Positions 54,950 through 64,000 of a stretch of DNA of 64,000 bases are shown one piece after another (the first letter of the stretch is position 1; each line of letters opens with the position of its first letter). The notes under the pieces were generated by a model, which worked only from the letters and a program-made list of their open reading frames with translations, was not told where the DNA came from and made no database searches. The translations under genes were made by a program, and so were the position numbers. Origin of the DNA: Anniella stebbinsi (taxonomy: Eukaryota; Chordata; Lepidosauria; Squamata; Anniellidae); contig JARDYH010000003.1 of assembly GCA_029215795.1 (NCBI GenBank), positions 262,107,562-262,171,561 on the forward strand. The letters run 5' to 3'.

Positions 54950-56031
54950 TGTCATATGTCCCCGTTCCCTCCAGCATTCACATGTGACAAACTGACACAG
55001 GACACTCACATCAGTGAGACTTCTTTTACTCGAGGAAGTCTCACGGTGAAAAGCTTAATGGTTACACACTTCAAAAATATTCAAAGCTGATTGATGGTCA
55101 GAAAGCTTTAGGCTACAAGATAACGTACAGTCAAAATGCTACTCACTACAATAACAACCTGGTTTCCCAGTTGCCATCTCAATAGTTCCAAAAATGGGTT
55201 CCAAACCCGACCAAGGGAGGAGAAAGGTTTCTGATATGATCCTTCCAGCAATCACAATGGAGAATTCTTGAAAGGCTTAACAAACCATCCCAAGGAAGGT
55301 AGTCCAAACACAGCCACACGTTGGTAACTCAGGGAACAAGGCCAAAGTCTAAACAAGTTCACAGGGTGGGTAAAAAATCTCAGGCACAAGAACTCCCATG
55401 CTTGTACTTTAGCACTGGGAACTCCCTGCCACCTGAATCTGCAGAGAAAAGTCCAACAGTCAATCCCAGCCTGCCGCTACACTGAGCTGACCACAAACAC
55501 ACAATCCACAACAAATGTGAATTCAAATCTATGAAAAGCCTCACAGTACTTTTCATGGCACAATCCTTAGAAATCCAAAGTCCAAATAGGAGAGAGTCCA
55601 TTTGCAGAATGCTTTCAAAGTCCCCAAATGATGATGAATCCAATCAGGGAGGGAGATTTCAGGCCATGAGTCGAAAGGTGAGCCTAGCAAAGGCTCTTCC
55701 TCTTTGCTCCAGTTTATAAAGAGAGTCGTGGGCCTGTTCAAAACTACTTGACAGACAGAGGCTTGGCCCATAAATCATGCCCATGTCCAAACAATGTGGC
55801 ACTGCTCAGCCCACCAAGGTGATGCTACAATCTGAGTGACTCCTTCAACAAGGGCCCCCCACCTTTCTAAACACTCTATCACTTTCCCATGGAACTCTAA
55901 ACAGCTCAAGGCCAGAGGGCGGAGCGGGGTGAACTCTTTCCCTGAGAATCCTGACAGAGATAAGCTTGCACAGGCATTCCAACCTAGTTCTAATAAATCT
56001 AACTACAACTTGCTGAAACCTATACCTGACA
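54950..56031 (-). mobile_element. Solo LTR, 1082 bp, exact 5-bp TSD
   Basis: On the minus strand it begins 'tgtcaggtatagg' and ends 'ggggacatatgaca', so the terminal TGTCA..TGACA is an inverted repeat. 'gagac' flanks it on both sides (54945-54949, 56032-56036). A TATA box 'tttataaa' is found about 310 bases into the minus-strand LTR (near 55723). No internal gag/pol region or second LTR is present, so it is a solo LTR left by recombination. A 5-bp duplication fits Ty3/gypsy or some endogenous retroviruses; which of the two cannot be told. Confidence 0.85.
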
Positions 56032-56036
56032 GAGAC

Positions 56037-56404
56037 CTTACGGTTTTAACCATTAAAAGCTATTCTCTACAGCCATTATCAGATTAATTCGCTATTTTTT
56101 CACCTTGCCGTTATCTTCTTTCTGTGTGAATTAATAGTGAAATGATGTTGTAGAACATTAGTGAGGTGGTGTGTGTTTTTTCTCAGTCTTTCCTACTGCA
56201 TTTTTAATCAGGCTGTTAGCAAGATCTCATTAGTGGTGTGAGCAAGTTGACCAAATATTTCCAGTGCTCCTTTGCTTTTAATGTATTGTTTCAGGAGGCT
56301 CATTTCCTGCAGAGAAAGGAAGACAGGTATTTGCTTAGTGAATTTAACCTGCTCCACATCTGATGCAAAATTAGTAAGGTTGTAACATAATGGGAGAAAC
56401 CTCT
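56037..56404. other. Unassigned DNA
   Basis: Nothing recognised. Confidence 0.4.
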
Positions 56405-56750
56405 AAGGGCATCACCAGACGAGCGTTTTATTGCACACTCGTTACTGGGCACTCACGGATTTTCACAGGTCCTATTCAAGATGTCGTCTGCATCCCACGC
56501 ACCTCCCATTCTTTCTAACCTTCTTCACCTGACAAAAAAAGACCCCAGTAAATCCAAATTATTTTTGAGATGGAACTTGCCACTATCTCCTGCTGTGTGC
56601 AGGAGAAGCAGCGTGATGAAAATGGGCCACTGAATGGACCACAAGAACGTTGTTTACTTCGTCTTTCAAAAGAGGAAGTAATGAGAGGCGGAGAAGCGAT
56701 GGTAAGGAAATGTGATTTCCCCCCCCCCCCGTGTGATGATGCTCTAAGAC
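56405..56750. mobile_element. MITE with 'agggcatcaccagac' end
   Basis: The left end 'agggcatcaccagac' and the right end 'gtgtgatgatgctct' are inverted with mismatches. The interior has 'gagcgttttattgcacac' and 'gaagtaatgagaggcgg'. A C-run (56719-56729) lies near the right end. No convincing target duplication. Confidence 0.5.
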
Positions 56751-57245
56751 AGGACCAACCCAAAATATTTTCCTGCCTGAGATGGAGCATCAAATACTAT
56801 TCCTCCTCCTTACCCAAATCAAGGTACCAGAAGCAGAAAATCCTCACAAAATAATAATTAATAAATAACAATTCAGTGCTCATTCATGACACCCAGAGTC
56901 AGCTACCTGAGGCAGCTGCCCCACTCTGCCAAATGGTAGGACCAGTCCTGCTTTAAGAACTAAAACAGGCAAGCAGAAGCCCCACGTGCCTCTCTGCTTG
57001 GACTATACCATTCCAGACTCCAAGTGGGGGAATGGAATGTATGAATGCTCCACCACATAAAATGCACCCCACCATATGAAAACTAGGACATTCAGGAGAA
57101 ACTTCTTCCCTATGTGGTATTCAGACACAGTGACATTTCTAATAGGTTAGTTTTGCATAGGGAGCATTTTCTTGTATGTGGGGTGGGAGGTACGATTAAA
57201 ACATTTCATTCCCCTCCTGCAATACAGAGTGGCACTTCCAGAAAA
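56751..57245. other. Unassigned DNA
   Basis: Nothing recognised. Confidence 0.4.
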
Positions 57246-57254
57246 AAAGAACAG

Positions 57255-57450
57255 GAAGGGACTGTAGTTCAGAGCACATGCTTTGAATGCAGAACATACA
57301 AGTTTCAATCCCTGGAATCTTTAGTGAAAAGGACCTTGGGTAGAATGGAACATCTTTGGATCCCAGAGAGCTGCTAGTGGTCAGAAGAGGCAATACTGGG
57401 CTAGCTGGGCCAAGGGTCAGAATCAGTACTAGGAGCTTCATGTGTTCATA
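57255..57450 (+). mobile_element. tRNA-derived SINE, sense
   Basis: 'gactgtagttcagagcacat' (A-box region), 'acaagtttcaatccctgg' (B-box region), then 'gcaatactgggctagctggg' and 'gagcttcatgtgttcata'. Same family as 34.76 kb. Confidence 0.75.
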
Positions 57451-57478
57451 AGCTGGCTAGTGTAGGGGAAACACGGAG

Positions 57479-57578
57479 CCGATCTACACTACTGCTTTAT
57501 AACGGTTTCTAACAGTTTTAAACTGGTTAACCAGTTTAAAACTGTTAGAAACCGTTATAAAGCAGTAGTGTAGATCGG
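57479..57578. mobile_element. Perfect 100-bp palindrome, MITE family B minimal element
   Basis: The arms 57479-57528 and 57529-57578 are exact reverse complements with no spacer. They meet at 'aactggtt/aaccagtt'. The outer bases 'ccgatctacactactgct' match family B termini. The first mismatch outside is G (57478) against T (57579). Non-coding. Confidence 0.95.
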
Positions 57579-58458
57579 TTCATGGAAGACCATCATTAAG
57601 TTGATACGTTAGCGGCGCACAGGCAGCTCCTTTTCATACTGAGATTTCCAGTTGAGCCTGTTGCTTTCAGTGGTTAGCTCAACTTCTTCCCATTGAACGG
57701 GAGAGACCAATTATCGGTTTGAGACCATCCTTGAGGCTGGGATGGGAGTTGTCTATGCTGAGGGTACTGCCAAACCTTCTTGAAGTCATTGGAGCAGAGC
57801 TTCAGGATAGGGGGTGGGGTGTCAGTGGGATAGTATAGGTATTCCTGGGACCCTCTCAGTTCAGAACCCCAACACAGGCCGATCCTAAGAGGTGCTGCAT
57901 AAGCCAGGCTATTGGAGTGCATTTGTCGCTGATTCTAAGGAGGTTCCCAGTGACAGAAGGGATGTATGTTTTATGATCGTCCTCTGTAGTTGCTCACTGC
58001 ACTTATTATATTGCAATGTTCTGCTTTAATCTTCTGCTCTGTTAATTTGATTTTGCTTAATAAATAGTTAGCCTTCACCCATTATCTTGTTTATTGTATC
58101 CTGATTCCTAAAAAGTGTCTTGTTAACACAGCTAATTAGACTCTTCTGTAATGCAATGCCTCTATTTGCACTGTTTTTGTGTACCACTAAATCACATGGC
58201 TGACCAGGTAAGAGCTGACCATAGAAGCGGAAGGAAGCTAACAATCTTTAGAACATTTCCATTACTTCTGCCTTCCATTTATCTCTCTGACTTCCTTGCT
58301 GCTTCTGTCATCATTTTATTTGTATTCTGCATTTCCAAGGTAAAACCATGCTCCAAGAGACTTTCGGCAATATCGGGGGGGGGGGGGGTGCATTTTCAGA
58401 AAAGTCACCAGCAATGACAAATATTAACAAAATTGAAACGCTCATACAAAATGTTCAT
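57579..58458. other. Unassigned DNA
   Basis: No gene recognised. A G-run lies at 58375-58387. Confidence 0.4.
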
Positions 58459-58466
58459 ATTCCTAT

Positions 58467-59384
58467 TAGGGATGTGCATGGCCCCCTGGATCAGATCGGA
58501 AATGGGATCAGAACCGGAACCAAGGCCTCGGATCGGATCAGATCGGAGGCTTGCTGGTTTGGTTCGGACCTGATTCTGATCCAAAAATCAGATGTCCGAT
58601 TTTCGGATCGGACGCCATTTTAGCTGTTTTCACCATAGGCTTACATTGGGATAAAGAAAGCTTTCCCCCAATGCAAGTCTATGGCGAAAAAATGGGGTCA
58701 GGTGAGTGGGGGCCTAACTCCCCCCTCTCTGTCCCTCCCCCCAACTCACGCTCCTTACTTGCCGGGGCACCCGCTGCTGTCCACTGCCGTCCGCTGAGGC
58801 CTGTTTCTCAGTAGAGCACCAGTTAATCATCACCTGGCGCTCTACTGAGAACCAAGCTGTGAAGCCTGTTTCTCAGTAGATTCGACTAGCGGGCGCCCCG
58901 GCAGGTAAGCCCCCTCCCCCTCCCTCATGCTCCTTACCTGCTGGGGTGTCCACTTCCCTCCGGTGCGCGTCCCTACTGAGAAACTGGCTTCGCGGCCTGC
59001 CTCTCAGTAGCGCGCCAGATGCATCACCTGGTGTGCTACTGAGAGGCAGGCCGCAAAGCCTGTTTCTCAGTAGAGATGCGCACCGGAGGGAAGCGGACAT
59101 CCCGGCAGGTAAGTGGGGGGGCCCTCCCACCTCCTGCCCCTCACCCCTCCCACTCCTTACCTGCTGGGGCCAATGGCAGTGGATGGCCCCGGCAGGTAAG
59201 GAGCACGAGGGGCGGGAGGGGGTCCGATCCTCCGATCTTATACAAACCGGACTGGGTCCTTTCGGACTGGTTCGGATCAGATCGGACGATCCAGATGCGG
59301 GGATCGGAAATCAGATAATTGTATCCGATTTCCCTCGGATCAGGTCCGGATCATGGATCGGACCCAATCTGGTGCACACCCCTA
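58467..59384. mobile_element. hAT-like MITE F2, complete, with exact 8-bp TSD
   Basis: A 918-bp element from 'tagggatgtgca' to 'tgcacacccctа'-type end, flanked exactly by 'attcctat' (58459-58466, 59385-59392). Both subterminal regions (58485-58620 and 59220-59365) are crowded with 'ggatc' and 'cggatc'. The GC-rich core contains 'ctgtttctcagtag' and 'ctactgagaggcagg' in both orientations, forming several hairpins, and 'ccggcaggtaag' repeats. It carries no transposase. Open frames across it are by-products of GC richness. Confidence 0.9.
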
Positions 59385-59756
59385 ATTCCTATGCCCCACT
59401 GCATCCATCTTTTTCCTTCTAAGATCGCCATCCTCTTTCTACGCTCCACACAAAGGCAGGGTGAGAAATTCAATTCATTTTTTATAAGAATTTACCAAAG
59501 TTTGCAAATTTTTCTTGTTTAGGGCCGGAAGAGTTTGACTGTGCGGAAGAAAACAAAACTGACAGATTCTATGCCCTCAGCTGCTATACATTGTCCTCTA
59601 ACCCTTCTTATGTCACTGGCCATGTCTACACCATGCTTTTTTTCCCAGGGTCATCCCTGGGTCATCCCTGTGCATCCAAATGACACACAGGGGATCCCGG
59701 GGGCAGGCAGGGACAACCTCTCCATTTTCCCAGGATAACTGGTTCTCCGGTTATCC

Positions 59757-60378
59757 TCTCTCTCTCTCTTTCTGATTATTGTTTGTAGCCAATGGCCATC
59801 AAAATACAAGCACAAAGCACACAAATATAGAAGGAAATCATTTGGTACAATAAAACAATAGTACAGATAAAATAGTCAAAATAAAAAAAAAAACATTCCT
59901 TCTGTTTAGCCCCTTAAGATTTGACACTGGTATGGTTTAGAAAGGCTGCTCTTCTCTTTTTTGCAGCTAGCGCAAATAAGGCTATTCTATAGCTGATGGA
60001 TTTATCCACATCAGCCAACAACCATCTGATTTTAGAATCGTCTGTATGGCCTTCTAAGGTGGTCTGAAAAGGGAGAATAAATTTAGCCCTGGATGAATTG
60101 AGTAATGGGAAATATAAGATATAATGTACAAGATCTTCAATGTGTCCTGATTCGCATATGCAAAAATGCTCTTTTACAGGTCTATTGGAAAATGTTCCAG
60201 CCAGATACTCCATGGGCATCATTTGAAATCTGAGCTGGGTAAAAGCATGCCTAACAGGGAAAAAGGTTAATTCTCGCAAGTAAATAGCCCTTTTATGATC
60301 TGTTTTAATTTTGGTATGCAGTTTTTTATATATTCAGCATCTCTTTTGGCATCTTCACCAAAGACAATATCTCTGTTA
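59757..60378 (-). mobile_element. 5'-truncated non-LTR retrotransposon inserted in MITE C
   Basis: It sits in reverse orientation between 'ggttatcc' and 'gttatcccg' of the host MITE, so a short duplication of the 'ttatcc' type may be its target site. On the minus strand its 3' end reads 'ggctacaaacaataatcag'. Coding remnants are described separately. Confidence 0.75.
59914..60370 (-). pseudogene. Non-LTR polyprotein C-terminal remnant with C..C..H zinc-knuckle-like motif
   Basis: The minus strand reads 'VFGEDAKRDAEYIKNC' and, in another frame, 'RHAFTQLRFQMMPMEYLAGT', then 'CICESGHIEDLVHYILYF' and 'AKFILPFQTTLEGH', with a stop at 59914. The C-x-C-x9-H-x4-(C to F) pattern resembles the zinc-knuckle region at the end of non-LTR elements with restriction-like endonucleases. 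The last Cys is lost, and one frameshift separates the halves. The clade is uncertain. Confidence 0.65.
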
Positions 60379-60746
60379 TCCCGATTTGCCCTGCGATCCC
60401 AGGACCATCCTGAGGACTGTGGGAGGTGTGGCTGTCGCTCCCGCCTCCTCATGAGTAGTGCGGCCTTCAAAGCGGGCACAGAGCTATACAGGGAGGCTCC
60501 GTGCCCATGGGGGGTGGGGAAAAACAATTTTGCTATCCACACAATGGCGAGGGTTTGGGTGGGGTTTTGTTTGTTTTTTATCCTCATTTTTGTGCTGGAA
60601 TCGCAATTGCACAACCAGCTCCTCTTCTTAAAAAAAATGGTGGCCATTTGTGCGGACATCTAGATACTGGGGGACGATCCTGGAAGCAGGAAATCCCGGG
60701 ATCCTACCCCCTGCGTCCTGGATGGCCTTGTGGTATAGAAAGGACC

Positions 60747-61830
60747 ACTGTTCGTTTACCAACAACTGGGAAAGGGCCGTCCTCAGTAAGGTTTTGTTTG
60801 TTTGTTTGTTTTTAGGATGGCCGTTACATTAGCCTATACTCCCAATCTCATAACCAACTGGATTGCCTTGAAGCCGATTCCAGGAAGCTAAAAGGAAAAA
60901 CAAGCAGGCTGTAGCAACCTCCATATATCTCCTAGTACTTCCTAGTTCTGCAGGAAGGAATAAGAAACATGTGGGACATTGCAATATGAGAAGCTAGCTC
61001 TTCGTGTCTGTTATCAAATCTTCAATGGTCCCCTTCGGCCTTCCAGCACTGCAGTTCTTAGTGTTATTTTTGCATAGGTCATTATTTGTCTGTGGATATT
61101 CCCCCCCCCCCCAGTTTCCTGAGCGGAAACCAGTGGAAACCACTTTACTAAGATCGATTTGCTTCTAGAAAGGAATGAAAAAGGTTTGTTTATTTTGTCC
61201 AGTGTGTATTTTTCACATCAAGGTTTCTGCTTTATTGGCATGTCAATGTTTGGTCAACCCTTCAGATTTTCAGATTTTAAGCACAGCACTGAAAGCAGCA
61301 TTAGAGAATATATGCCTCGAGAAGTTGAGCTATGTGGAATAAATAGCCTTAAAAAAAAAAAAAAAGAGCGCGCATACCAAAGCTGGCAGCATAATGATTT
61401 TCATTCATCATTCTCGTTAGAAATTATGGTTTCTTAATCAGGCCTAAGCAATTGACACATGAACCCTATGGTTAACCACTTTTCTGTTCAGTTCACTTTT
61501 ATTATTTTAGCCATTAGCTATACTAACATACTGTTGGCTATAACCCAGCCGGTCACTTACTTAAAACCAGAAAATGGTATTCCTCTACAGCAGAATTTAT
61601 TACATGATGGAGAACAAACATAGCATGAGATTTTGCCAAAGGGCAGAACAAATAAAGCCACTTTCTTCGCCACCATGACATTACTGTTGGCAAAACAAAT
61701 GCTGTCTTCAGAATGCAGACATCCTAGAGATATTTCTCACCGCTCACATTCTGTGGAAGGAGCAATGAAACGTGTAGTGAGGAAGATGCTCGGCTTGATT
61801 AACATGGTAACTACTAAAGCAAGATTCATA
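60747..61830. other. Unassigned DNA
   Basis: Homopolymer runs at 61101-61112 (C) and 61351-61365 (A). No gene recognised. Confidence 0.4.
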
Positions 61831-61835
61831 TTTAT

Positions 61836-62062
61836 TTTTATTTATGTGTTAGCTTTATGCCCTGCCTCTCCTCCAAGGAGCCCAAGGCAGCATACATGAT
61901 CCTCCTTCTCTCCATTTTATCCTCACAACAGCCCTGTGAGGGAGGTTAGGCTTAGAGTCAGTGACTGGCCTGCAGTTTCATGGCTGAGAGGGTCCTAGAA
62001 CTTGGATCTCCCGAATCTTGAGTCCATCACTCTAACCACTACACCAGACTGGCTCCTCCGAT
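61836..62062 (-). mobile_element. MIR/CORE-SINE-like element, antisense
   Basis: 'tatgccctgcctctcctcca', 'ttttatcctcacaacagccc', 'tgtgagggaggttaggctta' and 'cactctaaccactacaccag' are the antisense order of a tRNA-headed SINE with an L2-related tail. The last motif is the complement of the tRNA-like head. Confidence 0.8.
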
Positions 62063-62180
62063 TGTTAGAAGAGGTGAAAAGGGGGATGATAAGCCCTCAT
62101 CAACACCGTCGTGCCCTGTCTGTGAGCTTCACAATGGCATCTTGCTGGCCACTGAGAGAGTTGGGCCAGTTAGTTCTGTT

Positions 62181-62499
62181 TAAGGTGACCATATGAAAAG
62201 GAGGACAAGGCTCATGTCCCTTTAACAGTTACATAGAAAAGGGAATTTCAGCAGGTGTCATTTATATGCATGCAGCACCTGGTGAAATTTCCTCTTCATC
62301 ACAACAGATAGATCTGCAGGAGTCCTGTCCTCTTTTGTATTTGGTCAATAGGGCAGGGCTCCTGGTGCCTTAACAGTTGTGATGTAGAGGGAATTTCACC
62401 AGGTGCTGCATGCATAGAAATGACACCTGCTGAAATCCCTTTTCAGTGCAACTGTTAAAGATAGGGGAGCCCCATCTTCCTTTCCATATGGTCACCTTA
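62181..62499. mobile_element. Foldback MITE family A, copy A12 (subfamily II)
   Basis: A complete palindromic copy from 'taaggtgacc' to 'ggtcacctta', 319 bp. The flanks 'gttctgtt' and 'gtcctgtc' match at 6 of 8 positions, both differences being transitions. Confidence 0.88.
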
Positions 62500-62669
62500 G
62501 TCCTGTCGTGTGATGCAATGACGCAATTCGTTGTGTGGTCGGTAGAGCTGCATCCAGATGCACTTCAAGCATCCAGAAGTCTTACGTACTCACTAAAGAG
62601 TTCAGCTGGGTGTGTGGTTTGCAGCTCACACATCTGGATGGACTCTTTGCATCTTTATATACATTCCAT

Positions 62670-62815
62670 CACCCAAGGATGGAGAACTTGTGGCCCTCCA
62701 GATGTTCAGCTGTACTGCGCACCAGCCCTAGCCAGCACAGCCAATTGTGAAGGATGGTGGGAGTTGCAGTCCAAAAACATCTGGGTGGCCACAAGTTCTC
62801 CACCCCTGGTCTGCT
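62670..62815. mobile_element. MITE family I copy
   Basis: 'gagaacttgtggccctccag' is mirrored by 'tgggtggccacaagttctcc', and the interior has 'ggtgggagttgcagtccaaa'. A well-preserved inverted repeat. Confidence 0.75.
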
Positions 62816-62824
62816 CTGATTAGC

Positions 62825-62960
62825 AAGACCTCTCCAAGGTTTCACGCAGAGGGCTTTCACATTGTCTCCTACCTGATTCTTTTAACGGGAGGTGCTGGGG
62901 ATTGAACCTTGGATTTTCTGCATGTAAAGTAGGTGCGCTGCCACCAGGGATGTTGCGAGC
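62825..62960 (-). mobile_element. tRNA-derived SINE fragment, antisense
   Basis: 'gctggggattgaaccttgga' (complement of a B box) and 'tgcatgtaaagtaggtgcgc' follow the antisense SINE order seen at 53.75 kb. Confidence 0.65.
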
Positions 62961-63076
62961 ACCTGACCGAGTCCAAGAGCCCGACAGAGTCCCTGCATAC
63001 ACATACACATGGACCCAGTTGGTCACCTGCAGTGCTCGAACAGACCCGGATTCCAGTGCTCGCGAGGCTACAACAA

Positions 63077-63396
63077 TAGGCTGACCATATGAAAAGGAGG
63101 ACAGGGCTCATGTAACTTTAACACTTGTAGAGAAAAGGGAATTTCAGCCGGTGTCATTTGTATGCAATTAGTTCCTGGTGAAATTCCCTCTTCATCACAA
63201 CAGTTAAAGTTGCAGGGGCTCTGCCTTCTTTTGTATCTGGTCACTCCAGTATAGTGCCTGCACCTTTAACTGTTGGGATGAAGAGGGTATTTCACCAGGA
63301 ACTAATTGCATACAAATGACACTGGCTGAAATTCCCTTTTCTCTACAACTGTTAAAGTTACATGAGCCCTGTCCTCCTTTTCATATGGTCAGCCTA
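63077..63396. mobile_element. Foldback MITE family A, copy A13 (subfamily I), exact 8-bp TSD
   Basis: 320 bp from 'taggctgacc' to 'ggtcagccta', with 'tacaacaa' exactly on both sides (63069-63076, 63397-63404). It is the clearest copy for defining the family's ends and target duplication. Confidence 0.95.
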
Positions 63397-63724
63397 TACA
63401 ACAAGCTCCATGCAGCCATTCACCCTCGCTGCTGAAATTGTGCACTTCCCCCCTCCCTCCCTGCTGCATCAACGGGGTCCTTTACACTGCCATTCACGCA
63501 GCAGGAGACGGTGCACAATTTCCGGAGCCTCCATTATGCGCACCGGAAATTGCACACTTCCTCCCGCTGTGTTAATGGCGGCCATAAAGGTGCAGAATTT
63601 TGGCAGCAAGGGCAGATAGCTGCCAAGTGCTCGTCAGGCAGAGCAGAACCTCAGAAGGCCACACAGCCCAATGGGCACATGATCAGGTCGCCCAGCCCTA
63701 GCTGCCACCGAGCTATGGTTCCTC
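63397..63724. other. GC-rich unassigned DNA
   Basis: 'gaaattgtgcacttcc' and 'gaaattgcacacttcctccc', with 'gtgcacaatttccgg' between, form inverted/direct repeats at 63435-63570. Possibly another palindromic element. Limits not seen. Confidence 0.4.
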
Positions 63725-64000
63725 CACTATTGTTATACATTTTATAGCCTACCATTTCTCCACAGTTATCTGGGTAGTTCACAGAGATTAAAACAAACAA
63801 AATTTCAATAGAACAATACAATACAACCCATATAACATCATTATGAAATCATGTCACTGTAAAACAGAGAACAGCGAGTATTAAGCAGAGTATCAGTGCC
63901 TATCCACATTGCCCTTAAAACGACTTATATTCTGTTTAAAAACGTGGTTTTTAAGTAGTTTCATTATGTGATAGGACACACTGAGCAGTACTTATGTTTC
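63725..64000 (-). mobile_element. LINE 3' end (L2-like), antisense
   Basis: 'atagcctaccatttctccac', 'ctgggtagttcacagagatt' and 'aaaacaaacaaaatttcaat' fit an antisense L2-type 3' UTR. The fragment runs off the window. Confidence 0.55.

Larger units (their letters stand above)
59618..60746. mobile_element. MITE family C copy 4, split by a non-LTR insertion
   Basis: The ends 'ggccatgtctacacc' and 'gtatagaaaggacc' are inverted, and ACT flanks both sides (59615-59617, 60747-60749). The interior shares 'gggtcatccctgtgcatcc' with other family C copies. About 600 bases between 59757 and 60378 belong to an antisense non-LTR retrotransposon. Confidence 0.82.

Noticed and set aside
58946..59422. 158-residue open frame in GC-rich DNA
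   Set aside because: It lies almost wholly within the hAT-like MITE F2 and runs past its target duplication. The frame follows inverted repeats, not coding signals.
1..64000. Prokaryotic operon, phage or toxin-antitoxin system
   Set aside because: No long prokaryote-like reading frames or ribosome-binding-site spaced genes. Base composition and repeats are those of a vertebrate nuclear genome.

Overview
The window looks like gene-poor nuclear DNA of a squamate reptile, probably a lizard. No host protein-coding exon, rRNA gene or CRISPR array could be supported. The evidence for a squamate is the repeat mixture: L2-type and CR1-type non-LTR retrotransposons, tRNA-derived SINEs, a solo LTR, very many palindromic MITEs, and trinucleotide microsatellites that mostly sit at L2 3' tails. 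The taxonomic call rests on recognising repeat families from memory, not on a search.

Layout. 1-5.7 kb: CR1 fragments, one CR1 inserted inside another, palindromic MITEs, then unique DNA. 5.7-8.6 kb: two copies of a foldback MITE (family A). 8.65-12.06 kb: a long decayed L2 element (L2-A). 12.06-15.2 kb: four kinds of MITE, including a large inverted/tandem array, and an L2 3' end. 15.2-22 kb: CR1, a MIR-like SINE, family A MITEs, family D MITEs and an LTR-like region. 22-28.4 kb: an L2 split by a 3-bp-TSD MITE, then assorted MITEs. 29.4-30.1 kb: one family A MITE nested in another. 30.35-33.25 kb: a nearly intact L2 (L2-B). 33.58-34.65 kb: a second, truncated L2 subfamily (L2-C). 34.7-49 kb: SINEs, L2 and CR1 fragments, and a GCGC-rich MITE inside a (TTC)n tract. 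49.1-49.8 and 58.5-59.4 kb: two hAT-like MITEs with exact 8-bp target duplications. 54.95-56.03 kb: a solo LTR with an exact 5-bp duplication. 59.6-60.75 kb: a Harbinger-like MITE split by a non-LTR insertion. 62.2-63.4 kb: two more family A MITEs. 63.7-64 kb: an antisense LINE tail.

The only sizeable coding capacity is the endonuclease/reverse transcriptase ORF of the L2 elements. L2-B needs one small frameshift to be read through. L2-A has a frameshift, two stops and damaged catalytic residues. The MITEs carry no transposase and would depend on enzymes encoded elsewhere: hAT-type for families A and F (8-bp duplications) and probably PIF/Harbinger-type for families C and D (3-bp duplications). 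Nested insertions give a relative order of activity. I found no undescribed gene system. The most distinctive features are the density and variety of long palindromic MITEs, several with exact target duplications.
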